Positions 6,245-12,289 of a DNA stretch of 12,289 nucleotides are shown here, piece after piece. Made by a program: the position numbers and the translations under genes. This DNA comes from Thermoleophilaceae bacterium (GTDB lineage: Bacteria > Actinomycetota > Thermoleophilia > Solirubrobacterales > JACPNS01). Location: positions 1-12,289 of the forward strand of contig JAEMRJ010000066.1 of assembly GCA_016463365.1 (NCBI GenBank), given 5' to 3'. Within the stretch, counting starts at the first letter, position 1, and every line of letters begins with the position of its first letter. The notes beneath the pieces are model-generated. The model was not told where the DNA came from and did not search any database. It was given only the letters and a program-made list of their open reading frames with translations.

Positions 6245-6670
6245 GTGAATTCCTCAGATCCCACGTCGGCCAGGCCCGGGAAGCACGAGTTGTTGACGCT
6301 TGTCGCGCTGTTCCTCAGCGGCAGTTGCGCGATCATGGCGACCGTGGTTCCGTTCGCATTCTTCGGGGCGGCGCTTCTTATGGCAGTTGGGCTGGTCGGA
6401 CTGTGGCGTTCCGAAAGTTGGTCCTTCAACGCCAAAGCCTTCTCGACCGTGTTCCTGCTGCTCCTCTACGTCGGCCTGGCGATCATGGCAACTATTTCGC
6501 TCACGATCGGTATTGAGCCGGCGGCGATCAGATTTCTGTACCACGCGGCGATCCTCGCGATGGTTTTCGGCGTCCCAGCCGGAATCGGAGCGTGGATGTT
6601 TCTGCTGCTCAAAACCCTGCTTGCCCGCGCGAGCACTGACGCTGGCCACGACAGGCCCGCGGCCGCGTAG
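6245..6670 (+). CDS. Small four-helix integral membrane protein of unknown function
   Basis: A 141-residue hydrophobic protein that I do not recognise. After a short polar N-terminus (MNSSDPTSARPGKHE) come about four membrane segments at roughly residues 15-35, 36-54, 64-88 and 98-124, then a polar tail rich in Ala, Asp and Arg. No catalytic or metal-binding motif stands out. The GTG at 6245 is the first start in frame; there is no Shine-Dalgarno, and a -10-like TAGATT 6 bases upstream would fit a leaderless transcript. An internal start cannot be excluded. The stop is only 3 bases before the ATG of the M20 peptidase, so the two genes are almost certainly co-transcribed. The protein could assist transport or membrane localisation, but nothing in the sequence shows this. 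Confidence 0.75.
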   Translation: MNSSDPTSARPGKHELLTLVALFLSGSCAIMATVVPFAFFGAALLMAVGLVGLWRSESWSFNAKAFSTVFLLLLYVGLAIMATISLTIGIEPAAIRFLYHAAILAMVFGVPAGIGAWMFLLLKTLLARASTDAGHDRPAAA

Positions 6671-6673
6671 GCG

Positions 6674-8011
6674 ATGTCGCTCGACACCGCTCGCCTGGAG
6701 CAGACCTCAACAGAGCTGCTCCAGCAACTGATCCGCTTCAACACCGTCAACCCGCCGGGCGATGAGGCCGTCGCCCAGGCATTCATCCAGGGACTGCTCG
6801 AAGAGAACGGCTTCACGGTCGAGCTCCTCGCCCGCGACCCCAAGCGCCCGAATCTCGTCGCGACGCTCGAGGCCCCGTCAAAACAGGACGGACCGACGCT
6901 CGCGCTGCTGACGCACATCGACACGGTGCTCGCCAATCCCGACGAGTGGCAGGTCGACCCCTGGAGCGGCGAGATCCGCGACGGCTGCATCTGGGGCCGC
7001 GGCGCGCAGGACATGAAAGGGCAGGCCGCTGCGGAGCTGGCCGCATCGATCGAGCTGGTCAAGGCCGGTTGGCGCCCGGAATCGGGCGCACTGAAGATCA
7101 TCGTCACCGCCGACGAAGAGGCAGGCGGCGGCTACGGCGCGCGCTGGCTCTGCGAGAACCACCCAGAAGTGGTGCGCTGCGACTACGCCCTCAACGAAGG
7201 CGGCGGCAACCAGTTCGTCTACAACGGCCGGCGCTACTTCCGCGTGGGCTGCGCCGAGAAGGGCCCCTGCCGCTTCAAGGTCACCACCCACGGCGCGGCC
7301 GGCCACGCGTCGATGCCGCGCCTCGGCGAGAACGCATTGCTCAAGCTTGCTCCGCTGATCGAGAAGCTCGCCGGTCGACAGCCCGACTACGACCTGACAG
7401 CAGAGCCGCGGGCGATCCTCACTGCACTGCTCGGAACCGACCCCGGCGAGAACCCGTCCCAGGCCGAACTTGAAGAGATGCTCTCCGAGATCCGCGCTGT
7501 CGACGAGCGTCTCTTCGCCCTGCTCGAACCGACGATGGGCGTGTCGATGACGCCGACGATCGTCAGGGCTTCCGAGAAGATCAATGTCATCCCTGACCGC
7601 GCGTCGGTGTGGGTCGACTGCCGCGTCCCGCCCGGCCACGGCGCCGAGCTCGCAGAGCAGCGCGCCCGCGAGATGCTCGGCGGCGGCGACTACGAGATCA
7701 AGTTCTCCGAGGCCGCGATCGGCAACGGTTCGCCTCACGAGACCAAACTGATGGATCTGATCAAGAACTGGATCGGCAAGGTCGACCCCGATGCCGTGGC
7801 GCTACCGAGCGTGCTGCCCGGCTTCACCGATTCGCGTTGGTTCCGCGAAGTGTTCCCGGACGTGATCGCATACGGATTCTTCCCGCAGATCGAAATGGAG
7901 ATGTACGACTCGGATCCGCTCATGCACGCCGCCGACGAGCGCATTCCGGTACAGGATCTGACGCTCGCGACGGAGTTCTTCGCGGACGTCGTACCGGCTC
8001 TGTTGGGCTGA
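6674..8011 (+). CDS. M20 family metallopeptidase (ArgE/DapE/CPG2-like)
   Basis: A 445-residue dinuclear zinc hydrolase, probably a cytosolic aminoacylase, dipeptidase or deacylase. The active-site set is in order: THIDTV with His81 and Asp83, GRGAQDMKG with the bridging Asp113, TADEEAGG with the general base Glu148 and ligand Glu149, NEGGG with Glu175, and the C-terminal His418 in LMHAADERI. The lid/dimerisation domain lies between, with GAAGHASMPRLGENAL providing the usual conserved histidines. The length matches the family. The substrate cannot be told from sequence alone: ArgE, DapE and carboxypeptidase G2 share these motifs. It starts 3 bases after the small membrane protein gene and presumably depends on the same transcript; the DUF1385 gene follows 32 bases on. 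All key residues seem present, so it should be active. Confidence 0.94.
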   Translation: MSLDTARLEQTSTELLQQLIRFNTVNPPGDEAVAQAFIQGLLEENGFTVELLARDPKRPNLVATLEAPSKQDGPTLALLTHIDTVLANPDEWQVDPWSGEIRDGCIWGRGAQDMKGQAAAELAASIELVKAGWRPESGALKIIVTADEEAGGGYGARWLCENHPEVVRCDYALNEGGGNQFVYNGRRYFRVGCAEKGPCRFKVTTHGAAGHASMPRLGENALLKLAPLIEKLAGRQPDYDLTAEPRAILTALLGTDPGENPSQAELEEMLSEIRAVDERLFALLEPTMGVSMTPTIVRASEKINVIPDRASVWVDCRVPPGHGAELAEQRAREMLGGGDYEIKFSEAAIGNGSPHETKLMDLIKNWIGKVDPDAVALPSVLPGFTDSRWFREVFPDVIAYGFFPQIEMEMYDSDPLMHAADERIPVQDLTLATEFFADVVPALLG

Positions 8012-8043
8012 CCCGCTCGCCGCTCACGTAGGGTGGAGAGACG

Positions 8044-8877
8044 ATGGGCGAGGCAAGGACGACCAACGGCGACCGTTTGCGGATGGGCGGCATGGCGCTC
8101 GAGAACGGGCTGCTTGTCTACGGCCCGACGATGTGGGCCGCCGCCGTGCGAGACAAGCACGACCAGATCATCGTCAAGAGCGGCAAGGTGCCACGCCTGC
8201 GCGGTCCGCTGGACAGCGTTCCCGGTGTGCGCGGCGTGATGCGTCTCGCGGAGTCGATGATCGTTGTCCCGATGGTGCGGTTGCGGCTCCGGCAGGCACG
8301 TCTTCCCTTTGAGAACGCGAAGGTCGTCGGCGTGGCTGCAACGACGATGGCCATCAGCATGGCTGTGCGGCAGCGCGGCAAGCGCGGCGTCGGCTCTGAA
8401 GCTGCGCTCGCCGTGCTTGGCATGGCGCCGGCGCTGATCAGCCTGAAGGCCGGCGAGACGGCGCAGTACCACGGCGTCGAACACAAGGCGATCGCCGCAT
8501 ACGAGCTGGGCGGAGACCCGACCGACCCGGACGTGATCGAGGCGGCAGCCAAAGAGCACGAACGCTGCGGCTCGCATCTGGTCGCCCCGATGATGATCGC
8601 GGGCATCGCCGGCGACGCGCTGATGCGCCAGGTGGTCGAAAGGCCGGGGCCGGTGGCGCAGGTTGGCGTGGGACTTGCGGGTGCTGCCACTTCAATCGAA
8701 ATGTTCGCCTATGCCGAGCGCCATCCCGGCAGCACCTTTGCGAAGCTGTTCCGCGCACCGGGCTACAAACTTCAGGAAGCGATCGGCACGCGCGAGCCGA
8801 CGCCGAAACAGATCGACGTCGGCCGCGCAGCGATCGAACGCCTGCTCCGGGCCGAGGGGATTGACCCGGCGGCGTAA
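8044..8877 (+). CDS. DUF1385 family membrane protein (YqhQ-like)
   Basis: A 277-residue protein of the DUF1385 family, whose biochemical function is unknown. The N-terminal signature GGMALENGLLVYGPTMWAAA (15-34) corresponds to the family's GGQAVMEGVMMR... block. It is followed by PRLRGPLDSVPGVRGVMRLAE (50-70; family: IP..RG). The core YHGVEHKAIAAYE (142-154) and the later HERCGSH (172-178) are the family's conserved HG.EHK and RCGT elements. Several hydrophobic stretches (about 93-110, 118-136, 180-196, 205-222) suggest membrane association. A GGTGGAG ribosome site lies about 6 bases before the ATG. It is the last plus-strand gene of this group and ends 3 bases from the stop of the convergent dioxygenase gene. 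The family call is sound; the diverged N-terminal motif suggests a paralogue. Confidence 0.88.
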   Translation: MGEARTTNGDRLRMGGMALENGLLVYGPTMWAAAVRDKHDQIIVKSGKVPRLRGPLDSVPGVRGVMRLAESMIVVPMVRLRLRQARLPFENAKVVGVAATTMAISMAVRQRGKRGVGSEAALAVLGMAPALISLKAGETAQYHGVEHKAIAAYELGGDPTDPDVIEAAAKEHERCGSHLVAPMMIAGIAGDALMRQVVERPGPVAQVGVGLAGAATSIEMFAYAERHPGSTFAKLFRAPGYKLQEAIGTREPTPKQIDVGRAAIERLLRAEGIDPAA

Positions 8878-8880
8878 GCC

Positions 8881-10314
8881 TCAGTTGCTGCGCACGAAGT
8901 TGCCGTGAAAACCCGGCGGTACTGCGCGTGAAATCTCAGCTCGCGCCAGTTCGGTCATGTCGCGGGCGTCGAGCACGAGCAGCATCGAGCGCCCGAGCGT
9001 CCCGTCGAGCGTCAGCGAAAGCAGCACGCCGTCGTCCTCCGATCTGGCATCGGGCGAGGCCACGAACACAGGCTCGCCGACCAGGCAGTTTTCCTCCTGC
9101 CAGACCGTCGAGGTGCCCTGGGCAGCGTCGATCTTCACGAGGCGGTCGAACGGCACGCCCGCACCAGGGCCCATGCCGACGCCGTACACATACGCGTAAG
9201 GCCGGCAGTTGTGCTCCTTGTAGTTGATTCTCGGCAGCTCGATCGGTTCGTCGCTGACGCGGTGCTCCTCTGCGCGCTCGGCGCCGGGCTTCAGGCGGTA
9301 GCGGTGGAGGTACGCACCGGCGTCCTCGGGGTACTCGCCCTTGCGAATCGTTTCGAGGTAGAGGTTTTCGACGATCGACGCGTCATCAAAGCGGCAGAGG
9401 TCCACGACGACGTCTTCGCCCTCTTCCCATGCGTTGACGTGGTGGAAGCAGAAGCCGGGTTCAGCGGTCCACTCGCCACCGATCTCGCCGGTTTCACGGT
9501 CAATCAGCGTGATCCGCGTTCCCTCTTCGGGCTTGAAGGCAAAATTCTCGATGAACGGCCGCCCGGTGCGCAGAATGTCGAGCGGGTTGACGCTGAACGG
9601 AAATTCCGTGAAGATCAGCCAGCGGCCGCTCATTCCGAACGAGTGTTGGTAGGTGGGGTGGCGGCGTGCGAGTCTGGCGATGCGCTTCTGCGCCAGCGTG
9701 CTCGGCTCCAGCCTGAAGAAACTCTGCGAGGAGCGCGCGCCGAAGCTGCATGAGAGGTTGATCATCCCGCCGCTGGCGCCGTCCAGGTGTGGGTGCGCGG
9801 TGGCAAACAGATCGGGATTCTCATAGGCGACGCCGATCGTCTCCAGCGTCTGCGGGTCGAACTCATAGGCCATCGGTGTCTCGCTGAGCGCGATGTACTG
9901 CTCGCCGAACTTGAAGGCGTTGATCGCCGGGTTGTCAGTCAGCTGAGGGCGAAAGATCGACTGGATGCGCTGGAAGCGCGTGCGGCAGGGGTCGCTTGCG
10001 AACTCGCTCAGCTTGAGCTTGCCGGAGTCGCGGAACTCCTTGTAGGCGCGGCTCTCGATGAAGCGGTTCATGTAGTGGACACGGCCGCCGTCGATCTCGA
10101 AGCTGTGCACCATCGACATGCCGTCGAACCAGTGGTTGACCTCGGTGCCGTCAAATTTCCACCGACCCGGACCGTTGCGCAGCAACTGACCTGACAACCA
10201 CGCGGGGAGCTCGCCGCGGACCGGAAGCTCCGTGCGCTGGGGCATGTCTGGTTGGGACTCGAAGGCCAGATCGATCGCGTGCTGGCTCTGGCCGGGGGCC
10301 GTCGTCACTGTCAT
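8881..10314 (-). CDS. Carotenoid cleavage dioxygenase (RPE65/CCD family)
   Basis: A 477-residue non-haem iron oxygenase that splits a conjugated double bond in a carotenoid, apocarotenoid or stilbene-like substrate. Family blocks are visible: LRNGPGRWKF (45-54), HWFDGMSMVHSFEI (61-74), and the four iron-binding histidine regions TAHPHLD (His174), YQHSFG (His224), FCFHHVNAWEE (His291/292) and PPGFHGNF (His470). WQEENCLVGEPVFVASP (405-421) is also typical. The length is normal and no iron ligand is missing. The frame is open to 10395, but the ATG at 10314 has GAGGAG (10327-10322) with a 7-base spacer, so I start there. It is divergent from the PadR gene and has a good sigma70-like promoter at 10357-10385. 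PadR is its likely regulator. No carotenoid biosynthesis gene is in the window, so the substrate is open. Confidence 0.95.
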   Translation of the reverse strand: MTVTTAPGQSQHAIDLAFESQPDMPQRTELPVRGELPAWLSGQLLRNGPGRWKFDGTEVNHWFDGMSMVHSFEIDGGRVHYMNRFIESRAYKEFRDSGKLKLSEFASDPCRTRFQRIQSIFRPQLTDNPAINAFKFGEQYIALSETPMAYEFDPQTLETIGVAYENPDLFATAHPHLDGASGGMINLSCSFGARSSQSFFRLEPSTLAQKRIARLARRHPTYQHSFGMSGRWLIFTEFPFSVNPLDILRTGRPFIENFAFKPEEGTRITLIDRETGEIGGEWTAEPGFCFHHVNAWEEGEDVVVDLCRFDDASIVENLYLETIRKGEYPEDAGAYLHRYRLKPGAERAEEHRVSDEPIELPRINYKEHNCRPYAYVYGVGMGPGAGVPFDRLVKIDAAQGTSTVWQEENCLVGEPVFVASPDARSEDDGVLLSLTLDGTLGRSMLLVLDARDMTELARAEISRAVPPGFHGNFVRSN

Positions 10315-10321
10315 CGGGGCG

Positions 10322-10327
10322 CTCCTC
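10322..10327 (-). promoter_or_regulatory. Ribosome binding site deciding the dioxygenase start
   Basis: GAGGAG on the minus strand with a 7-base spacer to the ATG at 10314. Starts further upstream in the same frame would fall within the divergent promoter region. Confidence 0.75.
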
Positions 10328-10356
10328 AATAGTGCAAAATGAACGATGCGAGTGGA

Positions 10357-10385
10357 ATCGTACCGGATTTTTAGCCATAATGCAA
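10357..10385 (-). promoter_or_regulatory. Promoter of the carotenoid dioxygenase gene
   Basis: On the minus strand, TTGCAT (10385-10380) and TACGAT (10362-10357) are separated by exactly 17 bases, a good match to a sigma70-type promoter. Transcription would begin near 10350, giving a leader of about 36 bases containing the GAGGAG site. The opposite strand holds a -10-like CATAAT (10376-10381) 12 bases before the PadR ATG, so the two promoters overlap face to face and a single bound protein could control both. Confidence 0.5.
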
Positions 10386-10393
10386 GCAGGCCC

Positions 10394-10897
10394 ATGGCTC
10401 CGCGTAAATTGACAACCGCGTCCTACCTCGTGCTCGGCATGGTCGAGATGATCCAGCCGGTCACGCCGTATGAGCTGAAGGCCTTCGCCGCGCAGAGCGT
10501 GATCAACTTCTGGTCGCTCCCGCACACGCAGATCTACACACAGTGTGACCGGCTGCTTGAAGACGGCTACCTCTCCGAAAAGCGCGAGAAGACCGGCCGC
10601 CGCCGTCGCAGTTTCTCGATCACCCGCGAGGGTGCAAAAGCGCTGAAGCTCTGGCGGGAGGAGCCGGCTGACGCGCCAATCGAACTGCGCGACCTTTCGA
10701 TCCTGAAACTGTTTTTCGGTGCCGACCCGCAGGCGTTGGCAGCCGACCAGCTCGCCTCCCACGAGGCCAAGCTCGAGGAATACCTCGCGGTGCGCAAGGC
10801 CGGCGTGCCATCTGAGGGCGTCGGTCGCTCGCTGGAGGCCGGCATCACCCACGAGCGCGAGTTCGTGCGGTTCTGGAAGACGCAGCTCAAGGCCTGA
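10394..10897 (+). CDS. PadR family transcriptional regulator
   Basis: A 167-residue regulator. The N-terminal winged helix-turn-helix spans about residues 6-85, with LTTASYLVLGMVEM, TPYELKAFAAQSV, the recognition region around SLPHTQIYTQCDRLLEDGYL, and a basic wing EKREKTGRRRRSFSITREG. The C-terminal part (about 90-165, including LRDLSILKLFF and a long charged helix) fits the PadR dimerisation domain (virulence-activator alpha C-terminal type). The frame extends upstream to 10346, but the ATG at 10394 gives the expected PadR N-terminus and clears the divergent promoter. Phenolic-acid PadR proteins are repressors released by ligand; here the ligand is unknown but could be an apocarotenoid, given the adjacent dioxygenase. 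The gene stops 34 bases before the epimerase start. Confidence 0.92.
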   Translation: MAPRKLTTASYLVLGMVEMIQPVTPYELKAFAAQSVINFWSLPHTQIYTQCDRLLEDGYLSEKREKTGRRRRSFSITREGAKALKLWREEPADAPIELRDLSILKLFFGADPQALAADQLASHEAKLEEYLAVRKAGVPSEGVGRSLEAGITHEREFVRFWKTQLKA

Positions 10898-10914
10898 ATC
10901 TCCTGCGCATGATC

Positions 10915-10920
10915 TAGGCT
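10915..10920 (+). promoter_or_regulatory. -10-like element before methylmalonyl-CoA epimerase
   Basis: TAGGCT lies 11 bases before the epimerase ATG, which has no Shine-Dalgarno sequence. This spacing implies a very short leader, as in leaderless or near-leaderless actinobacterial transcripts. The call rests on position and a TAnnnT pattern only. Confidence 0.35.
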
Positions 10921-10931
10921 TGCGCCCGCCT

Positions 10932-11342
10932 ATGTTCAAAGAAATTGACCACATCGGGATCGCTGTCGAGGACATCGACGCGACCCTCGAGATCTACAAC
11001 GAAAAATTCGCGATGGCAGTCCAGTACCGCGAGGTCGTCGAGTCGCAGGGTGTCGAAGCCGTGTTGCTCGAGGTAGGCGGAGGCCACGTCGAGCTGCTCC
11101 GCCCGCTCGGGCCGGACACGCCGGTCGGCAAGTTCGTCGAGAAGCGCGGCCTTGGCATGCACCACGTTGCCTATCGCGTCGACGACGTGCAGGCCGAGCT
11201 CGACCGGTTGAAGGCTCTGGGCGTCGAACTGATCGACGAGACCCCGCGCATCGGCATCCGCAACAGCACCGTTGCCTTCGTGCACCCGCAGGCGGCCGGC
11301 TTCGTGCTGACCGAGCTGGTCACGCCGGCGGACGACCACTGA
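10932..11342 (+). CDS. mce: Methylmalonyl-CoA epimerase
   Basis: A 136-residue vicinal-oxygen-chelate (glyoxalase-fold) enzyme interconverting the R and S epimers of methylmalonyl-CoA, a step linking propionyl-CoA carboxylation to the B12-dependent mutase and succinyl-CoA. Two beta-alpha-beta-beta-beta modules are visible: IDHIGIAVEDIDATLEIY (5-22) with metal-binding His7, GGHVELLRPL with Glu54, GLGMHHVAYRVDDV (73-86) with His77/78, and FVLTELV with Glu128. These fit the family's four metal ligand positions. The length is typical. The ATG at 10932 begins the canonical MFKEIDHIGIAV. The two-base-pair and carboxylase genes of the pathway are not in the window. It is followed 29 bases later by a DUF3107-like gene on the same strand. 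Confidence 0.94.
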   Translation: MFKEIDHIGIAVEDIDATLEIYNEKFAMAVQYREVVESQGVEAVLLEVGGGHVELLRPLGPDTPVGKFVEKRGLGMHHVAYRVDDVQAELDRLKALGVELIDETPRIGIRNSTVAFVHPQAAGFVLTELVTPADDH

Positions 11343-11371
11343 TTCACCTACAAGCGAGAGGAACGAGCAAG

Positions 11372-11599
11372 ATGGCTTCAGAGGACAGGAAGACGATCGG
11401 CCTCGGGCTCGTGGGCGGCGCCGCCGCTCAGCTGAAGCTTGAGCAGAAGGACCTGGACAAGCTCGTCGCCGCGATCGAGGCCGAAGAGAAGTGGGTCAAG
11501 GTCAACGACGAGAAGCGCATCGTGCACCTGCGTGCCGACCACGTCGAGTTCTACTCGCTCGAGTCGGATGACAAAGAGGATCGTCGCGCGGGCTTCTAG
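11372..11599 (+). CDS. Small conserved-looking protein, probably DUF3107-like
   Basis: A 75-residue acidic and basic mixed soluble protein without membrane segments. The layout resembles what I recall of actinobacterial DUF3107: an N-terminal strand (TIGLGLVG), a second strand ending in LKLEQ, a helix (DLDKLVAAIEAEE), then strands WVKVNDEK, RIVHLRADHV and EFYSLES. The matching length and the shared pattern of a strand-turn 'DEK-R-V-L-AD-V-Y' block are the basis; this is from memory, not a search. The ATG at 11372 has an AGAGGA site about 10 bases upstream. It sits between the epimerase (29-base gap) and the PAP2 phosphatase (15-base gap), so all three are likely one transcript. The function is unknown. 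Confidence 0.7.
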   Translation: MASEDRKTIGLGLVGGAAAQLKLEQKDLDKLVAAIEAEEKWVKVNDEKRIVHLRADHVEFYSLESDDKEDRRAGF

Positions 11600-11614
11600 C
11601 CACGCGCGCCGTTT

Positions 11615-12136
11615 GTGGGCGCCTTGCAATACCGATCGATCTGGAAGCCGCTCGACAAGCTGGAGTTGCCGCTGCTCAAGTGGGTCGAGCGCGTGCGTGC
11701 CGGTGGGGTGATCGAGCGGGCGACGCGTGTGATCACGGAGTCGGGCCAGCACGGGGCAGTCTGGTTTGCGATTGCGGGAGTGGCGGCCAGCCGTGACGAG
11801 CAGCGTCGCGACCGCTGGATCGGGGCTGGGGTGAAAGTCGCCGGCGTGTACGCCGCGACCACTGCGTTGAAGTTGATCGCCAGACGTCAGCGCCCGCCGA
11901 TCGCCGCCCTGGGCACGCCCACTGCGCTCAGCTTTCCCTCATCGCACGCCACAACTTCGTTTGCCGCCGCGCGACTCTTCAGCGAAATCGCGCCGGGGGC
12001 GCGGCCGCTCTTCTACTTCGCCGCGGTGAACGTGACGGGCTCGCGCCTGCATTTCTGCGTCCACTACCCCAGCGACCTGATTGCCGGTGCGGTACTCGGC
12101 GATCTCGCCGCCCGCGCCATCTCACCGAACCGATGA
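11615..12136 (+). CDS. PAP2 family phosphatase (phosphatidic acid phosphatase type 2)
   Basis: A 173-residue membrane-associated lipid or polyprenyl-phosphate phosphatase. The three active-site motifs are complete: KLIARRQRP (Lys86 to Pro94, motif C1), PSSH (108-111, with the catalytic His111), and SRLHFCVHYPSD (143-154, motif C3, with His150 as nucleophile and Asp154). Hydrophobic segments at about 47-58, 70-86, 133-142 and 154-167 fit the family fold, though the protein is shorter than many members. The GTG at 11615 is the first start and has no clear ribosome site; a TTG at 11624 is possible. The TGA stop overlaps the ATG of a possible 32-codon ORF (ATGA, 12133-12136). Candidate substrates are undecaprenyl diphosphate or phosphatidic/lyso-phosphatidic acid; the sequence does not choose. 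Confidence 0.9.
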   Translation: MGALQYRSIWKPLDKLELPLLKWVERVRAGGVIERATRVITESGQHGAVWFAIAGVAASRDEQRRDRWIGAGVKVAGVYAATTALKLIARRQRPPIAALGTPTALSFPSSHATTSFAAARLFSEIAPGARPLFYFAAVNVTGSRLHFCVHYPSDLIAGAVLGDLAARAISPNR

Positions 12137-12231
12137 ACAAGCCGTTCCGTTCAGGGACCCCGGCGTTTGTGCGCGCTACCGTCCCGCGCGTTATGAATAA
12201 GGGCAAAAAGGCGGCGCACCAGTGGCGATGA
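12133..12231 (+). CDS. Possible small basic peptide ORF, 32 residues
   Basis: An ORF of 32 codons plus stop that starts in an ATGA overlap with the PAP2 stop (12133-12136) and ends in an ATGA overlap with the likely YchF start (12228-12231). The peptide begins MNKPFRSG and ends KKAAHQWR; it has four Lys, four Arg and no Asp or Glu, so it would be strongly basic. There is no Shine-Dalgarno, and GC at third positions is only moderately high. Both overlaps fit translational coupling, but a chance frame cannot be ruled out in a short GC-rich gap. Confidence 0.3.
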   Translation: MNKPFRSGTPAFVRATVPRVMNKGKKAAHQWR

Positions 12232-12289
12232 AGGTCGGAATCGTCGGCATGCCCAACGCGGGCAAGTCCTCGCTCTTCAACGCGCTGAC
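12228..12289 (+). CDS. ychF: YchF/OLA1-type GTPase/ATPase, start only
   Basis: Only the first 20 residues are in the window: the start MKVGIVG and the P-loop GMPNAGKSSLFNAL. The pattern matches the YchF/OLA1 branch of Obg-like P-loop proteins (family MKVGIVGLPNVGKSTLFNAL); here the usual Thr after GKS is Ser. Family members bind ribosomes and hydrolyse ATP, and act in translation-linked stress responses. An alternative start is the GTG at 12222, giving MAMKVGIVG; both forms occur in the family. A -10-like TATGAA (12192-12197) lies upstream. Little more can be said because the rest is cut by the window edge; other Obg-family members are less likely given the N-terminal placement of the P-loop. 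Confidence 0.85.
   Translation, partial: MKVGIVGMPNAGKSSLFNAL

Noticed and set aside
5370..6248. 292-codon open frame on the plus strand, Arg/Pro/Ala-rich
   Set aside because: Antisense to the glycosylase gene; the composition is that of a shadow frame.
6878..7738. 286-codon open frame on the minus strand
   Set aside because: Antisense to the M20 peptidase, which carries the complete zinc-site motif set.
7735..8577. 280-codon open frame on the minus strand
   Set aside because: Antisense to the M20 peptidase end and the DUF1385 gene; no recognisable domain.
10151..10975. 274-codon open frame on the minus strand spanning the PadR gene
   Set aside because: It runs antisense through PadR and across the dioxygenase promoter and start; the winged-helix PadR frame is convincing.
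1..12289. Genomic island, prophage or defence system
   Set aside because: No integrase, transposase, tRNA, nuclease-toxin pair or sharp base-composition change is visible; the genes are typical chromosomal families.

Overview
The window reads as ordinary, gene-dense, GC-rich chromosomal DNA from an actinobacterium-like organism. Gene content and sequence style suggest a Thermoleophilia/Solirubrobacterales-type genome: a DUF1385 protein, a probable DUF3107-like small protein, methylmalonyl-CoA epimerase, GTG/TTG starts, and a YchF G1 motif of the form GMPNAGKSS. This is an inference from gene families; there is no rRNA or other decisive marker. I see no insertion sequence, prophage, CRISPR array, tRNA or rRNA gene, and no gene-free stretch longer than about 120 bases.

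Layout. (1) 1-3745, minus strand: a compact run transcribed leftwards, rarA -> SDR oxidoreductase -> DJ-1/PfpI protein -> aldehyde dehydrogenase (cut by the window edge). The first two junctions are 4-base stop/start overlaps (TTGA and GTGA), so the genes are probably translationally coupled. (2) 3746-3862: an intergenic spacer with a perfect 24-bp tandem repeat made of nested palindromes; it probably ends the transcript of the next gene. (3) 3863-5305: a metallo-beta-lactamase-fold hydrolase (minus) and a TetR regulator (plus), divergent around a 22-bp near-palindrome that is a good operator candidate. (4) 5302-6147, minus: a family 4-type uracil-DNA glycosylase whose stop codon overlaps the TetR stop in a shared CTAG. 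(5) 6245-8877, plus: a small four-helix membrane protein, an M20 metallopeptidase, and a DUF1385 membrane protein. (6) 8881-10897: a carotenoid cleavage dioxygenase (minus) divergent from a PadR regulator (plus), with facing promoters in a 79-bp gap. (7) 10932-12289, plus: methylmalonyl-CoA epimerase, a small DUF3107-like protein, a PAP2 phosphatase, a possible 32-residue basic peptide, and the start of the YchF GTPase.

How the genes may work together. The rarA cluster joins a DNA-replication repair ATPase to three carbonyl/redox enzymes, which suggests, without proving, a shared stress role. The two divergent regulator/enzyme pairs (TetR with the hydrolase, PadR with the dioxygenase) look like self-contained local circuits. 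The glycosylase is the most unusual protein: it appears to lack two of the four cysteines that hold the family's iron-sulfur cluster, and it ends in a beta-clamp-binding-like motif on a long disordered tail. Nothing here amounts to a clearly new multi-gene system. The best leads are the glycosylase, the repeat at 3805-3852, the TetR operator and the double-overlapped small ORF at 12133-12231.
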